64,000 nt of DNA from Sphingomonas sp. TZW2008 (lineage in GTDB: Bacteria; Pseudomonadota; Alphaproteobacteria; Sphingomonadales; Sphingomonadaceae). The position numbers and the translations under genes were made by a program. The notes under the pieces are model-generated. The model saw only the letters and a list, made by a program, of their open reading frames with translations, searched no databases and had not been told where the DNA came from. This document shows positions 42,816-52,303 of this stretch, in pieces (position 1 is the stretch's first letter; every line of letters begins with the position of its first letter). The stretch is from NCBI RefSeq assembly GCF_002117915.1, contig NZ_BDJB01000005.1:186001-250000 (forward strand), written 5' to 3'.

Positions 42816-44344
42816 GCAAATTCCCCCGCGGCGATGCGATCGCGCAATTCGCGCTTCAATACCTTGCCGATTGCGCTGCGCGGCAGTTCATCGGCGACGT
42901 AGAGCTTCGACAGGCGCTGCGTCTTGCCGAGCTTCGCGTTGACCGCGCTGCGTACCTCCTCCGCCGTTTCAGACGCGCCGGTGCGCGGGACGTAGAAGCC
43001 GACCGGCGTCTCGCCCCATTCCTCGCTCGGCACGCCAACGACGGTGCAGTCGGCGACGGCGGGGTGCTGCGCGAGCACGGCTTCGAGATCGGACGGGTAG
43101 ATGTTGAATCCGCCCGAGATAATCATGTCCTTCTTGCGATCCATCAGGATCAGAAAGCCGTCCTCGTCGATCCGGCCGACGTCGCCGTGGCGAATGTAGC
43201 GATTGCCCTCGGCATCGTAATATTCGGCGTCGCGCGTGGCGGCCTCACGCCCGTGATAGCCCGTCATCATTGTTGGTGAGCGACCGACGATCTCGCCCAT
43301 CTCGCCCGGCGCGACCTCCTGGCCGTCCTCGTCGATCAGGATCGCCTGGTGCCCGGGCGACAGCTTGCCGACGGTGTGGAGCTTATCGGGGAATTCGTCC
43401 GCGACGAGGATGAACGACGCGCCGCCCTCGGTCATGCCGTAATATTCGACGAGCTTGCCCGGCCAACGATCGAGGATGTCGCGCTTCAGCGTTGCCTTGA
43501 ACGGCGCCGATGTGCACGTCTTGAAACGGAACGCAGACAGGTCGAAGCTGTCGAAGTCGGGCAGCGCCATGATGCGCTGATACTGCACCGGCACGAGCAT
43601 GGTGTGCGTCGCGCGATATCGCTCGGCCAGCGAAAGATAGGTGCGCGCGTCGAACTTCTTCATCAGCACCACGGTGCCGCCCCAGGCCAGCGTCGGCAGG
43701 AAGCTGACGAGCGTGGTGTTTGAATACAGGGGCGTCGCGAGCAGCGTGACCGCGGTATCGAAGCCCGCGCCGGTGTTGCGCGACAGATGCTGCCAGCGCA
43801 TCGCGTGGCTCTGCACGATCCCCTTCGGAATGCCGGTGGTGCCCGACGAATAGATGATGTTGAAGCCGTGCTCGGGCGCGATTTCAGCCGGCGCCGGCTC
43901 CGCGCCGGCAGCGGCGAGCCAGTCGTCGAGCGCCTCGAGCATCACGACGCGCGCGGCAAGCTGCTCGCCCTCGAGCGCTGCGGCGTTGGCGGCGTCGAGG
44001 AAGACGAGGTTCGCGCCACTGTCGCCGATCATCCCGGCGATCTGATCGGGCGTGGCCGACGGCTGGATCGGTGCGGCGATCGATCCGGTGCGTAATGCAG
44101 CGAGGAAGATCACCGACTGCGCGACGCTGGGGTAGCTCACCATCGCGACCGCCTGCTGCGGCTGTGTGCCGTCGCGCTGTAGCGCCGCGGCGGCGCGATC
44201 CATCAGGGCGTCGAGTTCCCGGTAGGTGACTTGCGCGTCGCCATCGGCGATCGCGATCTTGTCCGGCTGGACGGCGGCGTGGTGGCGGATCAGATCGGGC
44301 AGGGTGCCGAACGGTTCCGCCAGCAACTCGTCAATGCGCTTCAT
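42812..44344 (-). CDS. AMP-forming acyl-CoA synthetase/ligase
   Basis: 510 residues. ANL-superfamily motifs are complete: the phosphate loop YSSGTTGIPKGI, YGMTEGG, HGDVGRIDEDGFL with DRKKDMIISGGFNIYPSDLE, and the C-terminal catalytic Lys in SAIGKVLKREL. It activates a carboxylic acid to its CoA ester via an acyl-adenylate. Chain length or ring preference is not readable. It opens the catabolic stretch that runs to the window end and is divergent from the SDR at 44414. Confidence 0.92.
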   Translation of the reverse strand: MKRIDELLAEPFGTLPDLIRHHAAVQPDKIAIADGDAQVTYRELDALMDRAAAALQRDGTQPQQAVAMVSYPSVAQSVIFLAALRTGSIAAPIQPSATPDQIAGMIGDSGANLVFLDAANAAALEGEQLAARVVMLEALDDWLAAAGAEPAPAEIAPEHGFNIIYSSGTTGIPKGIVQSHAMRWQHLSRNTGAGFDTAVTLLATPLYSNTTLVSFLPTLAWGGTVVLMKKFDARTYLSLAERYRATHTMLVPVQYQRIMALPDFDSFDLSAFRFKTCTSAPFKATLKRDILDRWPGKLVEYYGMTEGGASFILVADEFPDKLHTVGKLSPGHQAILIDEDGQEVAPGEMGEIVGRSPTMMTGYHGREAATRDAEYYDAEGNRYIRHGDVGRIDEDGFLILMDRKKDMIISGGFNIYPSDLEAVLAQHPAVADCTVVGVPSEEWGETPVGFYVPRTGASETAEEVRSAVNAKLGKTQRLSKLYVADELPRSAIGKVLKRELRDRIAAGEFA

Positions 44345-44413
44345 GAACCATGTCGCTAGCCGCCCGGTCCGGCAAATGCCATACGCGACCTTCGAGATTT
44401 AAGGAGCGTCAAA

Positions 44414-45199
44414 ATGGACGGAGGGGTTGCGATCGTCACCGGCGGCGGGACGGGGATCGGTGCAGCGGTGGTGCGGCGGCTGGCGGCGCGCGGCGTGCGA
44501 TCGGTGATCAACTACGCGCACAGCCGTGACGAGGCCGAGGCGCTGGCGGCGGAGGTCGGCAACGGATCGATCGCAGTGCGCGCGGACATCGCGGACGACA
44601 CGGCATGCCGTGCGCTGGTCACCGCGGCGATCGACGCCTTTGGGCGGCTCGACTTCCTCGTCAACAATGCCGGCCGCACCAAGCATGTGGCGCACGAGGA
44701 TCTTGACGGGCTCGAGGCGGACGACTTCCTCGACATCTATCGCCTGAACACCGTCGCCGCGTTCCAGATGGTACGCGCGGCGGCGCCGGCGATGCGCGCG
44801 GGGCCGATGAGCGCGGTCGTCAACGTCGCGTCGATCGCCGGGCTGCATGGGGTGGGCTCGTCGATTGCCTATGCCGCGTCGAAGGGCGCGCTGATCACGA
44901 TGACGCAGAGCCTGGCGCGCGTGCTGTCGCCTGCGATCCGCGTCAACGCCGTCGCGCCGGGCTATGTCGGCACCGGCTGGTTCGAAAAAGCGCTTGGGGC
45001 GGAGGGCAAGCTGAAGCTCGACGCGACGATCGCCAAGCGGACGCCGATGGCGATGGCGCCGCAGGCGGAGGATATCGCCGGGCCGATCGAAATGCTGCTC
45101 GATCCCGCGGCGCGCGCGATCACCGGCGAGACGTGGCGCGTCGACGCCGGCTTCCACCTCGATACCGGGGGCAGCCGGCGGCCGGGACGCGAAGGCTAG
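44414..45199 (+). CDS. SDR-family oxidoreductase (FabG-like)
   Basis: 261 residues. TGGGTGIGAAVV binds NAD(P), NNAG is present, and the catalytic Ser-Tyr-Lys set ends in YAASKGA. The C-terminal ITGETWRVDAGFHL resembles FabG-type ketoreductases. It could act on a 3-hydroxyacyl-CoA or other alcohol. AAGGAG lies upstream of the ATG. It is divergent from the CoA ligase. Confidence 0.92.
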   Translation: MDGGVAIVTGGGTGIGAAVVRRLAARGVRSVINYAHSRDEAEALAAEVGNGSIAVRADIADDTACRALVTAAIDAFGRLDFLVNNAGRTKHVAHEDLDGLEADDFLDIYRLNTVAAFQMVRAAAPAMRAGPMSAVVNVASIAGLHGVGSSIAYAASKGALITMTQSLARVLSPAIRVNAVAPGYVGTGWFEKALGAEGKLKLDATIAKRTPMAMAPQAEDIAGPIEMLLDPAARAITGETWRVDAGFHLDTGGSRRPGREG

Positions 45200-45230
45200 C
45201 GGCGGTCGGTCGACAGGCGGGTGTGCGCCG

Positions 45231-46439
45231 TCACGCAAGCTGTCCGCGGCGCAGGACGACGCCGAACAGGAAGATTGAAAAGGTGACGACGCATAGCGCC
45301 GCGGCGAGCGAGAAGGCGCCGCCGCCGAACGACCGCTCTGCACCGAAGGCGAGCGCCTGCGTCATCGCCAATGGGCCGACGATCGCCGCAACGCTCGCAA
45401 GGCTCGCCATCCCACCCTGCAGCGCGCCTTGGTTCGATGCGTCGACGCGCGCGGACAGGATCGCATTGATCGACGGGAAGACGAGCCCGGTAAGCGCACC
45501 GGCCGCGATCAGTGCATAGATCTGCCACCCCTCGCGCGCGACCGCATAGCCGGCGAAGACGATCGCGCCGGCGGCAAGCCCGATCAGCACGGTGCGCTCC
45601 TCGCCGAAGCGCCGGATCGCGCGCCCGGTGAGGAAGATCTGCGCGAGCATCATCGACACGCCCGACGCGGCGAGCGACCAGCCGATCGCCCGCGCGTCCC
45701 ACCCGAGCGCGATCTCGGCGAAGAACGACCAGGTCGAAGGGTAGACCATGTGCGCGATCTGCCACACCACCGCGCCGGCGAGTAGCGCTTTGGCACCGCC
45801 GGCGCGGAGCAGCGGGGCGAACGCGCCGATCGCATTGGCGCGTCGCCACTCGAACGCGCGACGGTTCGCCGGCGCCAGCGTTTCGGGCATGAAGGCGAGG
45901 ATGACGAGTGCGTTGACGAAGGCGAGCGCGGCGGCCGCGACGAACGGCGCGCGCGCGCCGAAGTCGACGAGTAGCCCGCCGATCGCGGGGCCGATGATGA
46001 AGCCGCCGCCGAAAGCCGCGCCGAGCAGCCCGAAGGCCTGGCCGCGTCGTTCGGGTGGTGTGACGTCGGCGATCACCGCGTTCGCCGGACCGTAGGTCGC
46101 GCCCGCGACCCCCGCGATCGCACGGCCGAGGAACAGCCAGGCGAGCGTGGGAGCCACCGCCATCAGCGCATAGTCAATGCCGAAGCAGGTGAGGCTGATT
46201 AGAAGGACGCGGCGCCGACCGTACCGGTCCGACAGACTGCCGATCACGGGGCCGGCGAAGAAATGCGTCACGGCATAGACCGCCAGCATGTAGCCGCCGA
46301 TCCGCGACGCTTCCGCGAGCCCGACGTTGCCCAGCTCGACGATCAGCGAGGGCAGGACGGGCAGGACGATCCCGAACCCGACCGAATCGATCAGCATCGC
46401 GATAAGTGCGATCGGTACGGCGCGGTGATCAAATCGCAT
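45231..46439 (-). CDS. MFS transporter of the TetA/TCR type
   Basis: 402 residues, 12 predicted helices. [14 protein letters not shown] in helix 1 and [14 protein letters not shown] (motif A) are typical of the DHA1 TetA group, as is GPAIGGLL (motif C). Such proteins expel small hydrophobic compounds with proton antiport; similarity to TetA does not show tetracycline resistance. Divergent from the acyl-CoA dehydrogenase at 46564, with a short inverted repeat between them. Confidence 0.9.
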   Translation of the reverse strand: MRFDHRAVPIALIAMLIDSVGFGIVLPVLPSLIVELGNVGLAEASRIGGYMLAVYAVTHFFAGPVIGSLSDRYGRRRVLLISLTCFGIDYALMAVAPTLAWLFLGRAIAGVAGATYGPANAVIADVTPPERRGQAFGLLGAAFGGGFIIGPAIGGLLVDFGARAPFVAAAALAFVNALVILAFMPETLAPANRRAFEWRRANAIGAFAPLLRAGGAKALLAGAVVWQIAHMVYPSTWSFFAEIALGWDARAIGWSLAASGVSMMLAQIFLTGRAIRRFGEERTVLIGLAAGAIVFAGYAVAREGWQIYALIAAGALTGLVFPSINAILSARVDASNQGALQGGMASLASVAAIVGPLAMTQALAFGAERSFGGGAFSLAAALCVVTFSIFLFGVVLRRGQLA

Positions 46440-46529
46440 CGGCTAATCTCCCCCTGGCATCAGCCTAGCCGATCGCCGCGATGTTGTCGCTTTGCTTCGC
46501 GTCCGGAATGTGCGATGGCGCGGCCATAC

Positions 46530-46546
46530 CCGATCTTCAGAATCGG
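46530..46546. promoter_or_regulatory. Short inverted repeat before the acyl-CoA dehydrogenase pair
   Basis: CCGAT and ATCGG around a 7-nt spacer, 18 bp before the start at 46564, in the divergent region. It may be an operator or chance. Confidence 0.2.
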
Positions 46547-46563
46547 TTTCGGAGAAGCACCAG

Positions 46564-47784
46564 ATGGCAACTGCCGCCGAACTCGACCGCCCGACCGACA
46601 CCCTGGACACCTTCCGCCAGGAAGCGCGTGCGTGGCTTGAAGCCAATTTCCCGCAGAGCCTGCGCGGCAAGGACAATGCGATGTCCGCCGTTGATGGCCC
46701 GACCGACGAGACCGCCGAGCAGAAGCAGTGGCGCGAGGCGATGGGCGCCAAGGGCTGGGGCGTGCCGACCTGGCCGAAGGAATATGGCGGCGGCGGACTG
46801 AACCGCGCCGAGGCGCGCGTGCTGGGCGAGGAGATGATGCGCATCGGCGCCTGGAACCCGATCGGCGGCATGGGCGTGATGATGTTCGGCCCGACGCTGC
46901 TCGAATACGGCAACGAGGCGCAGAAGCAGCAGCATATCCCCGGCATCGTGCGCGGCGAAGTGCGTTGGTGCCAGGGCTATTCCGAACCAGGCGCCGGATC
47001 GGACCTCGCCTCGCTGCAGACCTTTGCTGAGGACAAAGGCGACCATTATGTCGTCAACGGTCAGAAGACCTGGACGAGCGGCGGACAGTGGGCGGACAAG
47101 TGCTTCGCACTCGTGCGCACCGACAAGACGCAGAAGCACGCGGGCATCAGCTTCCTGCTGATCGACATGGACGCCGAGGGCGTCGAGACGCGGCCGATCA
47201 AGCTGATCTCGGGCGCATCGCCGTTCTGCGAGACGTTCTTCACCAACGTGAAGGTGCCCAAGGAGAACCTCGTCGGGCGTGAGGGGCAGGGCTGGGAAAT
47301 CGGCACGCGCCTTCTGCAGCACGAGCGCAACTCGCTGTCCGGTGGTGGCGGCTCGCAGGGCCGGATGAATCAGGGCGAGCCGATCGTCTCGATCGCCAAG
47401 AAGTATCGTGACGTCGATGCGGACGGCAAACTGGCCGACAGCGATCTGCGCACGCGCATCATCAAGCACGAGATGGATCAGCGCGCCTTCGCGTTGACGC
47501 TACGCCGTGCAGCGCTCGAGGCGAAGGGCAATGCAGGCCCGTCCGCGGCGACCAGCGTGATGAAGAACGTCGGCGCGCGCATCACGCAGGATCGTGCCGA
47601 ATTGGCGATCGAGATCATGGGGATGCAGGGCCTCGGCTGGGAAGGCGAGGGCTTCAGCAACGAGGAACTGGCGCAGACCCGCACGTGGCTGTGGGGCAAG
47701 GCGGTGTCGATCTACGGCGGCTCGTCCGAGGTGCAGAACAACGTGATCGCCAAGCGCATCCTGGGCATGCTCGATCACCAGTAA
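46564..47784 (+). CDS. Acyl-CoA dehydrogenase, large (alpha-type) partner
   Basis: 406 residues. FAD-enzyme motifs: WCQGYSEPGAGSDLASLQT (substrate/FAD loop), VNGQKTWTSGGQWAD, and a C-terminal YGGSSEVQNNVIAKRILGM. It introduces an alpha-beta double bond in an acyl-CoA. GGAG lies 9 nt before the ATG at 46564. A second, shorter dehydrogenase gene follows after 120 bp; paired genes of this type form alpha2beta2 enzymes in steroid and related side-chain degradation. Confidence 0.93.
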   Translation: MATAAELDRPTDTLDTFRQEARAWLEANFPQSLRGKDNAMSAVDGPTDETAEQKQWREAMGAKGWGVPTWPKEYGGGGLNRAEARVLGEEMMRIGAWNPIGGMGVMMFGPTLLEYGNEAQKQQHIPGIVRGEVRWCQGYSEPGAGSDLASLQTFAEDKGDHYVVNGQKTWTSGGQWADKCFALVRTDKTQKHAGISFLLIDMDAEGVETRPIKLISGASPFCETFFTNVKVPKENLVGREGQGWEIGTRLLQHERNSLSGGGGSQGRMNQGEPIVSIAKKYRDVDADGKLADSDLRTRIIKHEMDQRAFALTLRRAALEAKGNAGPSAATSVMKNVGARITQDRAELAIEIMGMQGLGWEGEGFSNEELAQTRTWLWGKAVSIYGGSSEVQNNVIAKRILGMLDHQ

Positions 47785-47833
47785 GTCATACGAGATCATC
47801 GGTTAGGCGCGGCGCAGACACGCGTCGGAGAGG

Positions 47834-47877
47834 GCCGGGTCGAGGAGGAGCGCGCAACGACGCTCCTCCTCCCCGGC
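47834..47877 (+). repeat. Long stem-loop between paired acyl-CoA dehydrogenase genes
   Basis: An 11-bp perfect stem (47842-47852 / 47861-47871, 8-nt loop) continues, past a 2-nt bulge, into 6 more pairs (47834-47839 / 47872-47877). No T tract follows. It ends 27 bp before the next start and could tune relative expression of the two subunits. Confidence 0.55.
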
Positions 47878-47904
47878 AAGTCCTTCGAAAAGGGGTTGGG
47901 TTAC

Positions 47905-48969
47905 ATGGCAGCGTTGAACGACGAACAGGTGATGCTCCGCGACATGGCGCGCGAGTGGGCCGATAAAGAATCGCCCACCACCGCGTTTCGCAAGCTTCGC
48001 GACGCGGCGCCGGCGAAGGGCTTCGATCCGGAAGCTTGGAGCACCATCGGCCAGATGGGCTGGGCCGGCGTCGTCATTCCGGAGGAGTTCGGGGGATCGG
48101 CGTTCGGCTATCTCTCGCTCGGCCTCGTCGTCGAGCAGCTCGGGCGCAATCTGGCGGTGAGCCCGCTGTCGTCCACCGCGGTCGCGGCGACGGCGATCGC
48201 GATGGGCGGCGTCGATGCGGCAAAGAGCGAGTGGCTGCCGAAGCTCGCCTCGGGCGAAGCGGTAGCGACGCTCGCGATCGACGAGGGTCCGATCCACGAC
48301 GGCAAGGTGACGACGAGCGCCTCGGGCAGCACGATCAGCGGCACCAAGAAATTCGTGGCGGAGGGTGATGGCGCCGACGTGTTCGTCGTCTCCGCGACCG
48401 ACGGGCTTTACCTCGTCGCGAAGGGTGACGGCGTCACTGTCTCCACCCGCAAGATGGCCGACAGCCGCAGTCATGCCGATGTTATCTTCAGTGATGCGCT
48501 GGGGCAGAAGCTGGGCGGGACCGACCTGACGCAGGCGATCGTCGATCGCGCGACCGCGGTGACGACCGCCGAGATGCTCGGCATGGCGGAGAGCGCGTTC
48601 GAGCAGACGCTCGATTATCTCAAGCAGCGCGTGCAGTTCGGCCAGGTGCTGTCCACCTTCCAGGCGCTGCAGCACCGCATGGCAAAGATGAAGACTGAGC
48701 TCGAGCTGATGCGGTCGGCGGTCGAGGGTGCGCTCGAGGCGATCGATGCCGGGCGCTCGGACGTCGATCAGGCGGTCAGCCTTGCCAAGGCGACTGCGAA
48801 CGATACGCTTCGCCTCGTCAGCCGCGAGATGGTGCAGCTCCACGGCGGCGTCGGCATGACCGACGAATATGACGCCGGCCTGTACCTGAAGCGTGCGGCA
48901 ACGCTTGAGACGATGTGGGGCACCGCGTCCTACCATCGCGATCGTTTCGCCAAGCTCAACGGTTACTGA
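47905..48969 (+). CDS. Acyl-CoA dehydrogenase, short (beta-type) partner
   Basis: 354 residues. The N-terminal domain is typical (GWAGVVIPEEFGGSAFGYLS), the middle beta domain is reduced (GTKKFVAEGDGADVFVVS), and the C-terminus reads LHGGVGMTDEYDAGLYLKRA, as in the shorter partners of heteromeric dehydrogenases. It probably pairs with the 46564 product. The ATG at 47905 has AGGGG 9 nt upstream. A strong terminator follows. The partial gene at the window end resembles this one. Confidence 0.92.
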   Translation: MAALNDEQVMLRDMAREWADKESPTTAFRKLRDAAPAKGFDPEAWSTIGQMGWAGVVIPEEFGGSAFGYLSLGLVVEQLGRNLAVSPLSSTAVAATAIAMGGVDAAKSEWLPKLASGEAVATLAIDEGPIHDGKVTTSASGSTISGTKKFVAEGDGADVFVVSATDGLYLVAKGDGVTVSTRKMADSRSHADVIFSDALGQKLGGTDLTQAIVDRATAVTTAEMLGMAESAFEQTLDYLKQRVQFGQVLSTFQALQHRMAKMKTELELMRSAVEGALEAIDAGRSDVDQAVSLAKATANDTLRLVSREMVQLHGGVGMTDEYDAGLYLKRAATLETMWGTASYHRDRFAKLNGY

Positions 48970-48994
48970 CACTCGTTTCATTAGGAACGGTATG

Positions 48995-49026
48995 GCGGCG
49001 GACATCGGGCGATGTCCGCCGCTTTT
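48995..49026 (+). terminator. Rho-independent terminator after the acyl-CoA dehydrogenase pair
   Basis: A perfect 12-bp stem (48995-49006 / 49011-49022), GGGC loop, then TTTT. It lies 25 bp after the stop at 48969. Confidence 0.8.
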
Positions 49027-49059
49027 GCTGTTGCCGCCTGCAAATCGACACGAACCCGC

Positions 49060-49088
49060 TTGACGCGGCGAGAAGGCCATCGTCTATT
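49060..49088 (+). promoter_or_regulatory. Candidate promoter for the TonB-dependent receptor
   Basis: TTGACG (49060-49065), 17-nt spacer, TCTATT (49083-49088). It follows the terminator and leaves a leader of about 45 nt before the ATG at 49141. Confidence 0.4.
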
Positions 49089-49140
49089 CGAGGAACCGGT
49101 ACGGCACGCATAGATGCTGATCGGCAACGGGAGAGTGATG

Positions 49141-52100
49141 ATGGCGAAGGCGACTTTCGCCCGAGCGAGCGCGTCTGCTGCGCTTGCCTGGGCTCTGGCG
49201 ATCGGCACGGCACACGCGCAGATCGGTGGTGATCCCCAACCGGCACAGGCTGCCACGGATCAATCCTCAAACGCCGACATCGTCGTCACCGGCACGCTGA
49301 TCCGCGGTACGCCGGAAAATCTCGCGGTGCCGGTCGACGTTATCTCGAGCGAGGAACTGTCGAAGCAGGGCGCCCCGACTGTGGTCGACCTCCTCAAGAA
49401 CCTGACCGTTGCCAATGGTACGGTGGGTGACGCGAACCAGTTCGACACTCGCGCGCAAGGTTCCGAAGGCGTTGCCTCGGTCAACCTGCGTGGCCTCGGC
49501 CCGCAGCGCACGCTGGTGCTGCTCAACGGTAAGCGCATGGTGCCGTCGGGTCTCGGCATCCCGATCGTCGACGTCAACATGTTCCCGGCGGGCGCGATCG
49601 GACGGGTCGAGATCCTTAAGGACGGCGCGGCGGCGACCTACGGCTCGGATGCGATCTCGGGCGTGGTCAACTTCATCACGCGCACCGATCAGGAGGGCTT
49701 CCTGGTCTCGGGCGACTATCGCTACATCGACGGCTCAAAGGGCGACTACGGCGGCGCGGCCTCGTTCGGGCACAAGCAGGACGGCTTTCGCGTATTCGGC
49801 GCGGTTGGGTATCAGCGTCGATCGGAGCTGCGCTTTACCGATCGCGACTTCGCCGTGCAGCCGTATCAGGCGAATCCGCAGGGCGCGTGGACTGGCGGCG
49901 GCAATCCCGGCAACTTCGACTTCAATGGCACGGTCGGCGGGATCAATCTGACCACCGATCTCGGCTGTACCGGTCTGGGCGGCTTCCGCAGCGCGCCGGG
50001 ATCGAACACCGACCGCTGCTTCACCAATTTCGGCCAGTTCGACAATCTGGTCGAACCCGAAGAGCGGTTTCAGGCTTATCTTGAGACCGAGTTCGACGTG
50101 ACCGACGACGCGTCACTGCGCTTCACCGGACTGTACTCGTTCACGAATACGCGGGTAACGAGCTCGCCGAGTTATTTGCCGACGTTGCCGCCGTCGACCA
50201 ATGCAGCATTCGGCAACGGCGCCTTGTTCATCATCCCCGGCTACTCGCCCGCACTGCGAGACTATTGCACGCTATATGGTGCGCAGGCGGGATGCACACG
50301 GAACGCCGCCGGTGCGCTCGACAGCGCTGCGGGCCTGCCCGTGCTTTTCCGCCCATTCCTGCTGGGCGGCAATCCGCTGTTCGACAACGGCAGCAACGAT
50401 CGCGGTTCGGCGGTATCGAAGCGTGATACGGAGGCGCTGCGCTTCACCGCGGAAGCCAACGTGCGGCTGACCGACAACCTCGACTTCTCGACGGGCTTCA
50501 CGTTCAGCGAATATCTTCGCGACTACGACGGCACCGATACGTTCGGTGATCTTTTGCAGAACGCGCTTGCCGGTTTCGGCGGGCCGACCTGCGCCTATGC
50601 GTCGACAGCGTCCCGCGCGGGGCTCAGCGCGGCGCAACTCGCGGCACTGGCGGGCACCAACGGGTGCACGTACTTCAACCCCTTCTCGACCGGCGTGCCG
50701 CGCAACGCTGTCACCGATGTCGCAAACCCAAATTATGCTGGGACGCGCAATCCGGCCGGGTTCAACCTGGCGCCGGGGGCAGGGCTCATCAACGATCTTT
50801 CGACGATCGATCTTTTCTTCCGCACGCCCAACACGCAGATCCGCACGCGTCAGTTCGTCGGGGATTTCGCGCTGTCCGGGCGTACGGGGCTGCGGCTGTG
50901 GGCGGACAAGGATATCGGCTTCGCGATAGGTGCCCAATATCGCAAAAACACCTTCAGCACGCAGTTGAATGCTGACGCTAACCTTGCGACCAATCCGTGT
51001 CCGGGCACACCGCTCAATCCCAATGCGACGTGCAATCCGCTAACGGGCGCGCTCGGCTTCTTGGGCACGAACTTCCAGCGTTTCGCCCAGGCTGACGTCT
51101 ATGCGCTGTTCGCCGAGTTGCAGGTCCCGATCATCGATGCGATCAATCTTCAGCTGTCGGCGCGTTACGAGGATTATCGCGGCAACGTGGGTTCGACCTT
51201 CGACCCACAAGCGCGCGTGAAGATCGAGCTCACCGATTGGCTCGGGCTGCGCGGCGGCGTGGGCAGCAGTTTCCGCGGCCCGCCGCCGCAGAACCTGTCG
51301 GGATCGGGCGTGTCGCTACAGGTGATCGGCACCGGCTTCCGCGCCGTCGAGGTATTCGGCAATCCCAATCTGGAGCCGGAGAGCGCGACGACCTACAATG
51401 GCGGCGTGCTGATCGACAGCGGCCCGTTCAACGCCAGCCTCGATTACTGGCGCTACGACTTCAAGGGGCCGATTGAATCGGAGCCGGTGTCGGGTCTTGC
51501 CACGGCGCTATTCGGCGCCAGCGGCACGGCCAATTGCGGCAATCCCGCGTTTGCTGCGCTGCAATCGCGTTTCACCTTCAACGCCGCCGGCTGCGGGATC
51601 AACAACGTCAGCCGCCTGCGCACGCAGGTCTTCAACAGCGCCAATGTGAAGACATCGGGCCTCGATTTCACCGCCAGTTACCGCGGCGAGCTGGGCCCAG
51701 CGCGTATCACTGTCGGCGGGGCCGCGACCTACGTCATCGATTATAAGATCGATGACCTGATCGTGGAGAACATCCTGGTGCAGCCGGCGTTCAACGCGGT
51801 CGGCCTGTTGAACTTCCAGACGACGGCGTATCCGATTCCGCAGTGGCGTGGCAATTGGTACGTCCAGGGCGATGCGGGTCCGCACTCGCTGCGCCTGCAG
51901 TTCAACTATGTCGACGGCTACACCGATCAGCGCGGCGCCGCGATCTACGGCCCGAACCTTGGCGCACTCGGCGGCGCGTCGGTGACGCGCGGCAAGGAGA
52001 TCGGTTCGTGGCGGACGTTCGACGCGACCTATCGTCTCGCGCTCGAAAGCGGCACGACGTTCACGCTTGCGGCGGTCAACATCTTCGATCGCGATCCGCC

Positions 52101-52188
52101 GTTCGCGCGGCTCGATCCGAACTATGACAGCTTCACCGCGTCGCCGCTCGGCTTCACGCTGAAAGCGGGCGTGTCGCAGGCGTTCTAA
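49141..52188 (+). CDS. TonB-dependent outer-membrane receptor
   Basis: 1015 residues. A signal peptide (about 1-26) is followed by a short segment with a TonB-box-like ADIVVTG, a plug domain (SVNLRGLGPQRTLVLLNGKR, then ILKDGAAATYGSDAISGVVN) and a long 22-strand-type beta-barrel ending in Phe (KAGVSQAF). Such receptors import large or hydrophobic nutrients; length and style match the sphingomonad carbohydrate/aromatic receptors rather than short siderophore receptors. The ATG at 49141 has GGGAG 7 nt before it. Neighbours suggest a ligand fed to acyl-CoA catabolism. Confidence 0.95.
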   Translation: MAKATFARASASAALAWALAIGTAHAQIGGDPQPAQAATDQSSNADIVVTGTLIRGTPENLAVPVDVISSEELSKQGAPTVVDLLKNLTVANGTVGDANQFDTRAQGSEGVASVNLRGLGPQRTLVLLNGKRMVPSGLGIPIVDVNMFPAGAIGRVEILKDGAAATYGSDAISGVVNFITRTDQEGFLVSGDYRYIDGSKGDYGGAASFGHKQDGFRVFGAVGYQRRSELRFTDRDFAVQPYQANPQGAWTGGGNPGNFDFNGTVGGINLTTDLGCTGLGGFRSAPGSNTDRCFTNFGQFDNLVEPEERFQAYLETEFDVTDDASLRFTGLYSFTNTRVTSSPSYLPTLPPSTNAAFGNGALFIIPGYSPALRDYCTLYGAQAGCTRNAAGALDSAAGLPVLFRPFLLGGNPLFDNGSNDRGSAVSKRDTEALRFTAEANVRLTDNLDFSTGFTFSEYLRDYDGTDTFGDLLQNALAGFGGPTCAYASTASRAGLSAAQLAALAGTNGCTYFNPFSTGVPRNAVTDVANPNYAGTRNPAGFNLAPGAGLINDLSTIDLFFRTPNTQIRTRQFVGDFALSGRTGLRLWADKDIGFAIGAQYRKNTFSTQLNADANLATNPCPGTPLNPNATCNPLTGALGFLGTNFQRFAQADVYALFAELQVPIIDAINLQLSARYEDYRGNVGSTFDPQARVKIELTDWLGLRGGVGSSFRGPPPQNLSGSGVSLQVIGTGFRAVEVFGNPNLEPESATTYNGGVLIDSGPFNASLDYWRYDFKGPIESEPVSGLATALFGASGTANCGNPAFAALQSRFTFNAAGCGINNVSRLRTQVFNSANVKTSGLDFTASYRGELGPARITVGGAATYVIDYKIDDLIVENILVQPAFNAVGLLNFQTTAYPIPQWRGNWYVQGDAGPHSLRLQFNYVDGYTDQRGAAIYGPNLGALGGASVTRGKEIGSWRTFDATYRLALESGTTFTLAAVNIFDRDPPFARLDPNYDSFTASPLGFTLKAGVSQAF

Positions 52189-52197
52189 TGCGCGGGC

Positions 52198-52229
52198 GGG
52201 GCGGCATCGTGACGAAACGTTGCCGCCCC
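52198..52229 (+). terminator. Stem-loop after the TonB receptor
   Basis: A 9-bp stem (52198-52206 / 52221-52229) with a further CGT/ACG pairing inside the loop, 10 bp after the stop. No strong T tract. Confidence 0.5.
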
Positions 52230-52303
52230 CTCGATGCATACTGACGATCGGGCGGGCCGCAGATAGGCTAGGCCGAACAAGACGTTGAGTTAGGAGAGAT
52301 CGC

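Noticed and set aside
45231-46439. A tetracycline resistance determinant
   Set aside because: Only general TCR/TetA family resemblance is visible; there is no adjacent TetR-type regulator, and its neighbours are an SDR and catabolic acyl-CoA dehydrogenase genes.
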